Below, in pieces: positions 9,885 to 18,441 of a stretch of 41,671 nucleotides of DNA. Under the pieces are notes generated by a model, which worked only from the letters and a program-made list of their open reading frames with translations, was not told where the DNA came from and made no database searches. The stretch comes from Rhodothermaceae bacterium (GTDB lineage Bacteria > Bacteroidota > Rhodothermia > Rhodothermales > Bin80). Both the position numbers and the translations under genes were made by a program. How positions within the stretch are numbered: the first letter of the stretch is position 1; each line of letters starts with the position of its first letter. The DNA is taken from NCBI GenBank assembly GCA_009841335.1, contig VXLY01000016.1, positions 55,102-96,772 of the forward strand. The letters are read 5' to 3'.

Positions 9885-9922
9885 GTTATATCATATACTC
9901 AGTTCTTCCACCAAAAACGGTG

Positions 9923-9945
9923 AATGGCCGTCGTGGTGGGCCATT
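9923..9945 (-). terminator. Probable rho-independent terminator of murQ
   Basis: Reading the minus strand 26 bp beyond the murQ stop, AATGGCC pairs perfectly with GGCCATT across a 9-nt loop, and five bases later a TTTTT run follows. This is a reasonable intrinsic terminator. The 7-bp stem is moderate and the T-run is slightly displaced. It would separate murQ from mfd transcription. Confidence 0.55.
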
Positions 9946-9970
9946 GGTTATGGACGGATGATATTACTGA

Positions 9971-10894
9971 TTACAGATTGGCCTCCACGGCCCCACGTAC
10001 AAATCCGCCGGACTTCTCCAGTCGCGTTAGGGCCTCTTGTCTTGTTACATTGCCAAGAATCATTACCAGCGCAGTTTTTACATGCCCATTTGCGGCAGCA
10101 AGTGCTTCAGTTGCTTCGTCATAGTTGAGGCCGGTCACTGTCATGACCGTGCGACGCGACCTTTGCGTCAGCTTTTCCGCGGTCATCTGCAGGTCGACCA
10201 TCATGTTCTGATACACTTTTCCCAGACGGATCATTGAAGCGGTAGTGATCATGTTGAGAACGAGTTTTTGAGCAGTTCCACTTTTCATGCGGGTTGAACC
10301 CATAATCACTTCCGGCCCCACTACTACACAAATAGCCACATCAACCTCTATATCGAATGTGGAACGGGGGTTGCAGGTAAGGAACAAGGTCTTGCATCCG
10401 ATCTGACGAGCTTCAGCAACGGCTCCGACGACAAATGGTGTACGTCGGCTTGCGGCAATACCGCAAACCACATCCTGAGGACGCACTCCGGCCGCGTGCA
10501 GTGAATCCGCACCATGTGAGGCAACATCTTCTGCTCCCTCCTGTGCACGAAAAACAGCCTCTTCTCCACCAGCGATAATGCCTTGAATTGTTTCCGGAGA
10601 GGTTCCGAATGTGGGTGGACATTCTGAAGCATCCAGGATGCCGAGGCGTCCGCTGGTTCCTGCGCCTACATAAAACAGGCGCCCACCGCTCTCAAGTGCA
10701 GCAGTGACAATCTTCACCGCCCTTGCAATGTAGGGTAGCTCCTGCGCAACAGCGCGGGGAACGCTACGGTCTTCTGTGTTGATAATGGTAAGAATTTCCT
10801 CGACAGAAGCTTTGTCGATATTCATCGACCGCGGATTACGCTGCTCCGTCACCAAGCTTTGAAGCTCGTCAAAAAGGGGTGGTGGAATAGGCAT
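9971..10894 (-). CDS. murQ: N-acetylmuramic acid 6-phosphate etherase
   Basis: A 307-residue lyase that cleaves the D-lactyl ether of MurNAc 6-phosphate, giving GlcNAc 6-phosphate and D-lactate in cell-wall recycling. It starts with the family signature TEQRNPRSMNID (about 16-27), has the SIS sugar-phosphate site GAGTSGRLG (77-85), the catalytic-type Glu in DASECPPTFG (about 91), a second acidic segment GGEEAVFRAQEGAED, and the GSTRMKSGTAQK block. The length equals the usual ~300. It is transcribed divergently from recF across a gap of about 90 bp. No anhMurNAc kinase gene is adjacent. Confidence 0.97.
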   Translation of the reverse strand: MPIPPPLFDELQSLVTEQRNPRSMNIDKASVEEILTIINTEDRSVPRAVAQELPYIARAVKIVTAALESGGRLFYVGAGTSGRLGILDASECPPTFGTSPETIQGIIAGGEEAVFRAQEGAEDVASHGADSLHAAGVRPQDVVCGIAASRRTPFVVGAVAEARQIGCKTLFLTCNPRSTFDIEVDVAICVVVGPEVIMGSTRMKSGTAQKLVLNMITTASMIRLGKVYQNMMVDLQMTAEKLTQRSRRTVMTVTGLNYDEATEALAAANGHVKTALVMILGNVTRQEALTRLEKSGGFVRGAVEANL

Positions 10895-10984
10895 GGCAGT
10901 AATGGAGAGGTTGGTATACGCTTTTCGAGGTAAAGTGACCAGTTGGCGAACGAATACACGAAAATCGCGTAAGGACGACAGGCT

Positions 10985-12145
10985 GTGAATACCTTGTTTA
11001 TGATCCTGCGCTCACTCCGACTGCGAAGCGTGCGGGCGCATGCTGACACGACGTTGGCACTGACGCCCGGTATAAACTTATTGTATGGCCCAAATGGTGC
11101 AGGTAAGACCAACATTCTTGAAGCAGTCCATTATCTCTGTTTATCGAAAAGCTTTCTGACCGGAGTGGATCGATATGTGCTTCGTCGCGGCGAAAAGTAT
11201 TTTGAGATTGAGGGGGAGTTTACGGGGACGCTGCGGCGCGAAGTTACTATACGAATAGCCTTTGCTGTCCGAGAGGGAAAGCGGGTGTTCGTGAACGGTG
11301 CGCCTCTCGAGCGCCTGGCTGACATTGTTGGGTTGGTCCCGGTGGTCATATTTGCTCCCTGCGATCAGAGCCTGACCCTGGGAGGACCGGAAGGACGCCG
11401 AAAATTTCTCAATAATATGCTCAGTCAGGCACGGCCGGCCCATCTGGAGGATCTTATCAATTATCGGCGAGCACTTCGACAGCGAAACGGTTACTTGGCC
11501 GATAATCGCGGTCGTCAAATAGATAACGGAATGATCGCACCCCTAAATGCAATTCTGGCCCGTATTGGTGGGCGTATCATTGCATTGCGAGCGGCATTCC
11601 TCGAGAAGTTTAGTCAGGAGCTCAAGCGGGCATGGAATCGGTTAAGTGAAGCGATTGAAGAACCTGTGATCGTATATCAGGGATCGATTCCAGAAACGAG
11701 TTACGCTTCCCCTGCAGTGGCGGAAGAGGCGCTGAAGGAAGCACTTGAACGAGTGACCGAGCGCGACAGGGAACAGGGTAGATCCACGGTAGGTCCACAC
11801 CGGGATGAGCTGGTCTTTAAGCTGGATGGCCGAGAGGTCCGACGCTTTGCTTCAACCGGACAGCACCGTTCATTTGCAATCGCGTTGAAGCTGGCCCAGT
11901 ATTACTACCTGGATTCCCGGATGGAAGAAAAGCCGCTGTTGCTGCTGGATGATGTGTTCGATTCACTGGATCCGAAAAGAACTGATGTGATCCTGGACTG
12001 GTTGAAAGATGACGCAACCGGCCAGAGCCTACTTACGGCAGCAGATGCAGAACGGCTGCGGATGCATGTGATGCAGTGGGGAATTCCCAATCAATGCATC
12101 CATGTACATTGCGGGGAGGTCAGTCTGAGTCCGCCGGAGGTATGA
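10985..12145 (+). CDS. recF: DNA replication and repair protein RecF
   Basis: An SMC-like ATPase that helps load RecA at single-strand gaps. The N-terminal Walker A GPNGAGKT is at about 35-42, the ABC signature region includes STVGPHRDEL, and Walker B LLLLDDVFDSLD lies near 318. There are two plausible starts. GTG 10985 has AAGGA 9 bp upstream, a good Shine-Dalgarno. ATG 11000 gives MILRSLRLR, the usual RecF N-terminus, with poorer spacing. recF is usually near dnaA/dnaN, but neither is next to it here. Its last 26 bp overlap the convergent MaoC-type gene. Confidence 0.95.
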   Translation: MNTLFMILRSLRLRSVRAHADTTLALTPGINLLYGPNGAGKTNILEAVHYLCLSKSFLTGVDRYVLRRGEKYFEIEGEFTGTLRREVTIRIAFAVREGKRVFVNGAPLERLADIVGLVPVVIFAPCDQSLTLGGPEGRRKFLNNMLSQARPAHLEDLINYRRALRQRNGYLADNRGRQIDNGMIAPLNAILARIGGRIIALRAAFLEKFSQELKRAWNRLSEAIEEPVIVYQGSIPETSYASPAVAEEALKEALERVTERDREQGRSTVGPHRDELVFKLDGREVRRFASTGQHRSFAIALKLAQYYYLDSRMEEKPLLLLDDVFDSLDPKRTDVILDWLKDDATGQSLLTAADAERLRMHVMQWGIPNQCIHVHCGEVSLSPPEV

Positions 12146-12563
12146 TCGTGGCTTCACCCTTCACGGAAATCTTGTTGTCGTCGTTGTAGACATAGGTCTC
12201 TGCCTTTACGTATCGCCTATTTTCGAATTTTTCTCTAACCTTGACCAAAACCCGCACTTCTGAATTGACCCGCACGGGTCGAAGAAAACGACACGAGATG
12301 GATACCGCTACACTTCCCGGACCTGGGAAATCCCGTCCAAGGACCTTAGAGATCAGCCCCAGGAGGAATACACCATGCACGATACGATAACCAAAACGGG
12401 TTCCTTCCGCGTATGCGGCATCAACGTGAAGGGGATTATCGTCGCCGGTGATTTCAGCGAAAGTCAATACGTCATGCTCGCTGACGAAACGATGAATTTC
12501 GTAGCTGTCGCCAATATTTAGCGAATCAAAAGTGTGGGACACTTCCTGGTCGGTATGACTCAT
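12120..12563 (-). CDS. MaoC-like (R)-specific enoyl-CoA hydratase family protein
   Basis: A 147-residue hot-dog fold protein. The hydratase catalytic signature is visible as GDDNPLHVD (about 40-48), with Asp41 and His46 at the expected spacing, followed by GYRIVHGVFLLGL, a typical MaoC/PhaJ core. The family hydrates trans-2-enoyl-CoA to (R)-3-hydroxyacyl-CoA, but many members have other substrates, so the precise reaction is not established. It is convergent with recF, overlapping by 26 bp, and divergent from the membrane-protein gene at 12721. No PHA or fatty-acid genes are nearby to narrow the role. Confidence 0.88.
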   Translation of the reverse strand: MSHTDQEVSHTFDSLNIGDSYEIHRFVSEHDVLTFAEITGDDNPLHVDAAYAEGTRFGYRIVHGVFLLGLISKVLGRDFPGPGSVAVSISCRFLRPVRVNSEVRVLVKVREKFENRRYVKAETYVYNDDNKISVKGEATIIPPADSD

Positions 12564-12579
12564 CGCGAAAAGTTAAACA

Positions 12580-12599
12580 AAGAGTTTAGTACAACTCTT
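12580..12599. promoter_or_regulatory. Inverted repeat just upstream of the MaoC-type gene
   Basis: AAGAGTT and AACTCTT form a perfect 7-bp inverted repeat separated by 6 bp, 17 bp before the MaoC-type start codon, inside the 157-bp divergent spacer 12564-12720. It could be an operator for the divergent pair or a hairpin in the leader of the MaoC-type mRNA. The evidence is symmetry and position only. Confidence 0.25.
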
Positions 12600-12720
12600 G
12601 AAGATACAACACGAGCAGGTATTATTGCGAATCAGAGAATTACTGCACGGTCTTGGGGCAAAGAGATACGTCGATGTACTTAACCTTTTATACTACACCA
12701 GTTAGGTACACTATTCCCCA

Positions 12721-13689
12721 ATGAAAATACGCGAGCGGCTGGAGCATTTAGGAGATACGCCGCGCGGCAGGCGCATCCTGCGCGTTGCTCGGATGGTCTT
12801 TACAATCGGGATCATCGTGTTTCTGATTTGGGAATTGCGGAATGTGGAGTTCCGGCAAGTGCTTCAGGGGCTACCGAAAAACCCGGCTTTTTACGCGCTT
12901 TTGGTCGCGCTGTACTTTCTTTTACCCACAATACAGATACTCGCCTACAGAACTGTGTGGGATTTTCGCCTGGGGGCGGGGATTAAAGCTTTTATAAAGA
13001 AGCGAATATTGAATAAAGATGTGCTGGGCTATTCGGGCGAAGTATATCTTTTTGCCTGGGCGCAAAAACAGGTTGATCTGCCACGTCGGGCACTGATGGA
13101 GTCCGTGCGGGATATGAATATAATATCCGCGGCGGCCTCTACACTGATGGCGGCCCTACTTCTTGCATTCTTTGTACTGGAGGGGCGGATCAACATTCAG
13201 GATCTGATAGGAGAAAGACAGGCCTTCGCTTTAGTGGGGGCGGGAGTCTTCACGGTCATTCTGCTTTTTATCATATTTGCGCGGCGGCGATTCTTTTCGA
13301 TGCCCTGGCGAGCAACACGCATAGTTTTCGGGCTTCATATCACACGTGTTCTCGCACGACAGGTTTTGGAAATTAGCATGTGGCACCTGGCAATGCCGGA
13401 GGTATCTTTGCAGACTTGGTTTACTTACGCGGCACTTTCAGTTATTGTAACGCGCATCCCGTTCATTCCGAACCAGGACCTGCTGATCATGGGTTTGGCG
13501 GTGAGCATCGCGGGGGCGATGACCGTATCGGAGGCGCATATCGCTGCATTGTTTGGCGCCGTAGCATTGGTTAATCGCTTGATAAACCTGCTCTTCTTTG
13601 CGATACTCTCAGTACGCTTGCCACAGGAGGAGGACCAGGAATCTGTAACCAAAGCAGCCGCGGAGGCGTCAATAGAGATCAAGTCGTAG
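12721..13689 (+). CDS. Polytopic membrane protein, possibly flippase-like
   Basis: A 322-residue integral inner-membrane protein with about six to seven hydrophobic segments: near 25-42, 58-78, 135-155, 170-188, 235-255 and 260-295. The layout and the segment TRIPFIPNQDLLIMGLAV loosely recall the lysylphosphatidylglycerol-synthase/flippase-like transmembrane family (UPF0104), but I cannot confirm membership. The C-terminal tail is hydrophilic and acidic. It is the first gene of a probable four-gene unit, lying 9 bp before the DUF3047 gene. The company of an RND exporter suggests envelope or lipid traffic; this is inference. Confidence 0.6.
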   Translation: MKIRERLEHLGDTPRGRRILRVARMVFTIGIIVFLIWELRNVEFRQVLQGLPKNPAFYALLVALYFLLPTIQILAYRTVWDFRLGAGIKAFIKKRILNKDVLGYSGEVYLFAWAQKQVDLPRRALMESVRDMNIISAAASTLMAALLLAFFVLEGRINIQDLIGERQAFALVGAGVFTVILLFIIFARRRFFSMPWRATRIVFGLHITRVLARQVLEISMWHLAMPEVSLQTWFTYAALSVIVTRIPFIPNQDLLIMGLAVSIAGAMTVSEAHIAALFGAVALVNRLINLLFFAILSVRLPQEEDQESVTKAAAEASIEIKS

Positions 13690-13698
13690 AGAAAATCA

Positions 13699-14409
13699 AT
13701 GCGGGTTACGCCATTGCTGTTGCTGATCATTTTGACGAGTCTGGGGACGGGCAATGCGTTTTCGCAGGAATTATTGGTCATTGAAGACTTTGAGCGGTAC
13801 GAAGTCAACAGTCTGCCTCGTCTGTGGCGAATGCCAGACAAGAACATGAGAAGTATGCGTGAATTGCCTCTGGATCACGCGAGGCCTAATGATTTCGTTG
13901 ATGTGGTTGCGGAGGATGACGGAAACGTATTGCGGGCGTACACAGAGGGGGAGTCCGTACAGGTCGCGTTATCAAGGGCGGATGAGCTCGTCTGGAATAT
14001 AGAGTCTTTTCCCCGGTTACGCTGGCGCTGGCGGGCGGATGAGTTGCCAGACGGCGCGAGGGAGGATACACGAAGTTTGAATGATACAGGCGCGGCGCTG
14101 TACGTTGCATTTGATTGCAATGATTGGCTCGGGCGCCCGTGTACAATAAAGTACACATACAGCAGTACGCTTCCAATAGATACCCGGGTCCGCTATGGTA
14201 GGCTTTTTGCGTGGGTGGTTACAACAGCCAGTGATGTGATGGGAGAATGGGTTACCGTTGAACGCAATGTGGTCCAGGACTACGAACGGATTTTTGGAAG
14301 AACTCCTCCGGGCAACCCGATCTACATCATGATTTGGAGTGACAGTGACAATACGGGCGGGGTGGCGGATGTGTATTTTGATGATCTTGTGGTATTGGCC
14401 GAGGGATGA
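13699..14409 (+). CDS. DUF3047 domain exported protein
   Basis: A 236-residue protein with a cleavable signal peptide (hydrophobic 5-17, cleavage near FSQ). The mature part shows the DUF3047 pattern: PRLRWRWRADELP, an aspartate-containing GAALYVAFDCNDW, GEWVTVERNVVQDYERIFG, and an IWSDSDNTGG motif close to the end. The fold is likely a periplasmic beta-sandwich. The biochemical function of DUF3047 is unknown. Its stop overlaps the RND exporter start by 4 bp (ATGA), which implies translational coupling and a shared process, for example as a periplasmic substrate-binding or accessory protein. Confidence 0.8.
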   Translation: MRVTPLLLLIILTSLGTGNAFSQELLVIEDFERYEVNSLPRLWRMPDKNMRSMRELPLDHARPNDFVDVVAEDDGNVLRAYTEGESVQVALSRADELVWNIESFPRLRWRWRADELPDGAREDTRSLNDTGAALYVAFDCNDWLGRPCTIKYTYSSTLPIDTRVRYGRLFAWVVTTASDVMGEWVTVERNVVQDYERIFGRTPPGNPIYIMIWSDSDNTGGVADVYFDDLVVLAEG

Positions 14410-16910
14410 CAGCACTTTTTCGTCAGTTGCGCGGATGGATCCGGGTGGTCGTTCGACATCCAGGACTTGTACTCGTGTTGGCCCTTGTAATTTCTGTGGG
14501 TAGCGTAATACTTGCAGGCAGGTTGACCATAGACCCGGATTTTGCCAACCTGATTCCCAAGTCCTATCCCAGCGTCCAGGCTGTTGAGAAGATTCGAGAA
14601 ACGATAGGGGCCGGCGAGGTTTCAGTGGATCTGGCGATCGAAAGCCCCTCTTTCACGGCGAACCTAGCCTTCGCCGAGGCTTTGGTTCCAAGGGCTATGG
14701 CGCTTGAGGACCCGCAGACAGGCGAACGCCTTTTTGTCCGACAGGAGCTGCAGCGAGACACAAGATTCCTGGCGGATAACGGATTGTATTTCGCAACGGA
14801 CGAGGAGCTGTCGGACCTCGAAATATGGCTGGAGGACAAGATTACCGAGGCCAAACTGGAAGCGAACCCATTTTTCTTCAGTCTCGAGGATGAAGACGAA
14901 GCAGATGAGGATGAAGATTTAGAGGAGTTGGAATCCGTCTTCGACCAGATTGTGGGCCCCGAGTATTTGACCAATGCGGACAGTACGATTCTGGTTGTTC
15001 GGTTTTTTGTCTCTGGATCCTCTTCAAATGTGAGCTACATCGAGTCGATCTACAGCGCTATGGAGGATGCGATTCAAGGAATCTCCCCTTCCTCGTACCA
15101 TACAGACTTGAAGACGTATCTCGCCGGTCGATTGTGGAGGCAGCGTATTGAAGTGAGGGCCATTACAGATGATGTTGTGGGGTCTTTTGGAGTAGGAGTG
15201 CTCGCGGTACTGTTTGTTTTAATGGGCTACTTTTTTTTCAAAGCAGTTCGTTTGCGAGGAAGGAGGGCGGCTTGGGCAGAACTTGCGCGAGCTCCACTCA
15301 CGACGCTGCTCATCGGGATCCCCCTTCTAATGAGCTTGACTTGGACTGCGGGAATAGGATTTTTGGTCTACGAGACCCTGAACCTGTTTAGTTCAACGCT
15401 AGGGTTGGTGTTATTTGGTTTGGGGATTGACTTCGGGATTCATTTTTATGCGCGATACATAGAAGAACGGGGGGCGGGGCATGATGTAGAGACCGCGGCA
15501 GAACGCACCTTTATGAGTACGGGGCAGGCGATTGCAGTGGGAGCATTGACCACCGCAGCAGCGCTGTATGTGTTGATGGCTGCAGACTTCAAGGGTTTCA
15601 GTGAGTTTGGGTTTCTGGCGGGGACGGGGGTCTTGATTGCGCTGCTTTTGACGCTGCATGTGCTGCCAGCCCTTCTGGTGTTATGTGAGCGGGTAGGACT
15701 GTTGCATTTTGAACGGGACCAGCCGATGAAGTCTGTAGGGCGCGGGAGATTGGTCGGTGCAAAGGGACTCTTGGCTGGATGTGTTGCCGTCACTGTTTTT
15801 GCACTGTTTCTGGCACCAGGCATTCGGTTTGAATACAGGTTTTCGCTCCTGGAGCCGGTATATGATGACTGGGTGTCGGTGAATTCAAAGGTGGCGAGCG
15901 CTTATAGCGACTTTAATCGCCGGAATCCGGCCTATATAGTAGTGGATGACCCTGATGAAGTAACCGAGGTGGCAGAAATTTTGCGTGCGAGGATGGAGGC
16001 GGATACCACGCTTCATGTAGTAGACTCGGATACTTTCCAGACAACCATTCGAGAGGTTGAAACGCTTCAGGATCGGTTCCCATTGGAGCCCGAGAAGCAA
16101 AATGCCAAACTTGGTCACATAGCTTACATCAGGGACACGCTTCTGGCAGATCCAGTTTTGGTCGGGAGTGAGGGGCTTGAACGAGTACGGAGAGCTGCAC
16201 AGACGCGTGCGCCCATTGAAGTCGAAGATGTTCCTGAGTTATTGAGTAAGCGTTTCATTTCTAAGACGGGTGAGCTGGGTGCCTATATCACGATATTGCC
16301 AGCGGTCGGTTTGTCGGACGGCCGTAAGTCCATGGCCTTCGCCGAGGATGTGGGAAGCATAGAGACATCGGATGGCAAGGTTTATCACGCTGGATCTTCG
16401 TCTATTGTGGCTGCGGATGTGTTACGTCTGATGCGGCGGGAGAGCCCGTACATGGTGTTGGCTACGCTGATCATCGTGATGCTTCTAATGTGGGTGAATT
16501 TTGGCAGGTTGCGCTGGGCGCTCCTCGCTATGTTGCCCCTGGTTGTAGGAGTGATCTGGATGATCCTGTTTATGCAGGTCTTTGGTATGCGGCTTAATTT
16601 CTACAACCTTTTTGTTATTCCAGCAATAATTGGAATTGGCAATGACGCGGGAGCGCATTTAGTGCACAGGTACAGGGAAGAGGGTCGTGGCGCCATCTGG
16701 CGAACTTTGCGATCAACAGGGGAACACGTTACCATGGGCGCGTTAACGACCATGGTGGGTTTTGGGGGGCTCCTTTTGAGTTTTCATCCGGGCTTGAGGA
16801 CGGTGGGCGCTCTTGCCGTTGCGGGTATCGGAGCTACACTATTGGCGGCCCTGCTTTTTCTTCCTGCACTCATTCAGTTGCAGGAAGATCGTGGAGTTCT
16901 TGGTTCGTAA
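14406..16910 (+). CDS. RND/MMPL superfamily exporter
   Basis: An 834-residue inner-membrane transporter with the duplicated RND/MMPL layout: one N-terminal helix (about 16-36), a large periplasmic loop, a bundle of five helices (about 258-440), a second periplasmic loop and a second bundle (about 680-825). The aspartate/glycine-rich segments FGLGIDFGIHFYARYIEE and GIGNDAGAHLVHRYREE lie in matching positions and are typical proton-relay helices of this family. The size and layout resemble the hopanoid-associated HpnN group, but no hopanoid gene is nearby, so the substrate is open. The first periplasmic loop carries a striking acidic run (about residues 160-175). Translationally coupled to the DUF3047 gene. 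Confidence 0.88.
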   Translation: MTALFRQLRGWIRVVVRHPGLVLVLALVISVGSVILAGRLTIDPDFANLIPKSYPSVQAVEKIRETIGAGEVSVDLAIESPSFTANLAFAEALVPRAMALEDPQTGERLFVRQELQRDTRFLADNGLYFATDEELSDLEIWLEDKITEAKLEANPFFFSLEDEDEADEDEDLEELESVFDQIVGPEYLTNADSTILVVRFFVSGSSSNVSYIESIYSAMEDAIQGISPSSYHTDLKTYLAGRLWRQRIEVRAITDDVVGSFGVGVLAVLFVLMGYFFFKAVRLRGRRAAWAELARAPLTTLLIGIPLLMSLTWTAGIGFLVYETLNLFSSTLGLVLFGLGIDFGIHFYARYIEERGAGHDVETAAERTFMSTGQAIAVGALTTAAALYVLMAADFKGFSEFGFLAGTGVLIALLLTLHVLPALLVLCERVGLLHFERDQPMKSVGRGRLVGAKGLLAGCVAVTVFALFLAPGIRFEYRFSLLEPVYDDWVSVNSKVASAYSDFNRRNPAYIVVDDPDEVTEVAEILRARMEADTTLHVVDSDTFQTTIREVETLQDRFPLEPEKQNAKLGHIAYIRDTLLADPVLVGSEGLERVRRAAQTRAPIEVEDVPELLSKRFISKTGELGAYITILPAVGLSDGRKSMAFAEDVGSIETSDGKVYHAGSSSIVAADVLRLMRRESPYMVLATLIIVMLLMWVNFGRLRWALLAMLPLVVGVIWMILFMQVFGMRLNFYNLFVIPAIIGIGNDAGAHLVHRYREEGRGAIWRTLRSTGEHVTMGALTTMVGFGGLLLSFHPGLRTVGALAVAGIGATLLAALLFLPALIQLQEDRGVLGS

Positions 16911-16930
16911 ATTTAGCCGATAGTTCATAC

Positions 16931-18100
16931 ATGATTCGCTTGCAGATGAGGCGGGGGGTTGCAATTGCCAGATCGTCCTGGGCTGCGGTTCCGCTGCTGG
17001 TGTCGCTTCTAATTCTGGTAGCAGGGCTGCGCCCTGAAGGCTCCGCGGAGGCCATGCAGACTCGGGTACCCGAGTTGACGCTAACGGAAGTATTTCGGAT
17101 CGGAGATGAAGATGCGGCAGACGGCCTACTTTTAGGCAGACCCAGAGACATGGCGGTCGATTCCCGGGGAAGGTTGTATGTCGCCGACAGTGGCTGGGAC
17201 GAACTGCTGGTGTTTTCCGATTCCGGGGTGCAAGAGGGTGTTATTGGGCGTGCGGGCAAAGGGCCCGGCGAATTCGAAAGAGTGTCCGCCGTACATATTG
17301 ACGCGCAGGATTCCGTCTATGTCTGGGACAATTCTCTACAACGGATCACGATATTCTCTCCTGACGAACATGAGTATGTCCACAGCTTCAAGGTGCAGTA
17401 TGATGGGATGCTTCCAGGCGGCTTTGTAGGGGCTGTTGATCGCGGGTTTCTGATTCGGTATTTCGGTATTACGGGCTGGGGCTTGCCTGCAAGGATGGAG
17501 AACTTGGAGAAAGTCAAGCTCTTCGACTGGAGTGGCAAAGCGATAATGGATTCCGTCGCGTATCTGCCACGTCAGGAGATGCTTGTGCATGACGATGAGG
17601 GAGTGATTTGGGGAAAGGATTTGCCGTTTCGTGATAAACCTCACTTTGTCTTGGCACACGATCAGACGCTCTACTATGGCTCAAGCAGCGCAATCCGCTT
17701 GGTGCGAACGGCTATGGACGGCGCTCCCAATGAAGTCATTGAGGTTTCGCATATTCCGGTAAGCGTTTCGAAGGCGGAGCGGGACAAGATCATACAGGAG
17801 GAAGAGGAGAGGGCGTTCAAGCGCATTCTTCGGGATCGGCTTCCCGAGATAAAGCCGGCCTTTGTCCGCATTGTACCGGATGACGAGGAGCGACTCTGGA
17901 TTGCTTTGAGTCACGCGGAAAAGGTCACCGCAGTTGAGTGGCTGGTGGTGGATAGCACCGGAACAGTTGTGGCACGCACAGAATTGCCCGAGTACGTCAG
18001 GCTGTATGCCGTCAGAGAAGGCCGCGCCTACGGGCGGTTGACCAGCCCGGAGACGGACGTGCCCATGGTGGTAGCTTGGGCAATAGACTTTAACGAATAG
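16931..18100 (+). CDS. Exported 6-bladed beta-propeller protein
   Basis: A 389-residue protein with an N-terminal hydrophobic export signal (about 18-35, probable cleavage after SAEA). It has NHL-type propeller blades, seen in GRPRDMAVDSRGRLYVADSG, GKGPGEF and VSAVHIDAQDSVYVWDNS. This pattern is shared with the 6-bladed beta-propeller proteins abundant in Bacteroidota and relatives. The function of the family is generally unknown; the fold often mediates binding. It starts 20 bp after the RND exporter and is probably the last gene of that unit. It could act as the exporter's periplasmic partner, or be a separate passenger. Confidence 0.75.
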   Translation: MIRLQMRRGVAIARSSWAAVPLLVSLLILVAGLRPEGSAEAMQTRVPELTLTEVFRIGDEDAADGLLLGRPRDMAVDSRGRLYVADSGWDELLVFSDSGVQEGVIGRAGKGPGEFERVSAVHIDAQDSVYVWDNSLQRITIFSPDEHEYVHSFKVQYDGMLPGGFVGAVDRGFLIRYFGITGWGLPARMENLEKVKLFDWSGKAIMDSVAYLPRQEMLVHDDEGVIWGKDLPFRDKPHFVLAHDQTLYYGSSSAIRLVRTAMDGAPNEVIEVSHIPVSVSKAERDKIIQEEEERAFKRILRDRLPEIKPAFVRIVPDDEERLWIALSHAEKVTAVEWLVVDSTGTVVARTELPEYVRLYAVREGRAYGRLTSPETDVPMVVAWAIDFNE

Positions 18101-18441
18101 GCGCGACTTTCCAGACTATGCCCGGACCGGCAAAGGTTGGTAACTAATTCAACGAGCTAGGGAAGCGGAGCTGCGCGGGCGCGGAATCCCGCCTGTAGGT
18201 ACATACTAATGTGGAATTAATCAAAAAATGGCGCAGAAGTACTTGGTGTGTGGCGGGATTGAGGGATCGTGGTTCCCCTGAACCATTCCTGGCGTCTGGT
18301 TTTGCAGGAACGCTATAGTCAAACTCCTGTATATTTATAGTTCCATGGGGGGATGAGATATTCAAGTGCTACACATGCCCGTTTACTCTTTGATTCCCTC
18401 TGCACAAAAGGTGACTGAATTAACACAACAAGCGTGGTATC
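18101..18441. other. Intergenic region (341 bp) with a 9-bp inverted repeat
   Basis: No convincing gene. A perfect 9-bp inverted repeat, AATCCCGCC at 18185-18193 and GGCGGGATT at 18252-18260, encloses 58 bases. Within the left part GCGGG and CCCGC can also form a shorter hairpin. No T-run follows either one, so neither looks like a standard terminator. The downstream promoter for the TPR gene should lie here; TATATTTA at 18330-18337 resembles a Bacteroidota -7 element but the upstream TTTG is too far away. Confidence 0.4.

Noticed and set aside
12680..12720. Possible leaderless promoter (TACACT near the 12721 start)
   Set aside because: A -10-like hexamer alone, with no credible -35 at 17 bp.
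18144..18365. 73-codon minus-strand open frame in the TPR upstream gap
   Set aside because: No ribosome binding site, no recognisable motif, and it runs against both neighbours.
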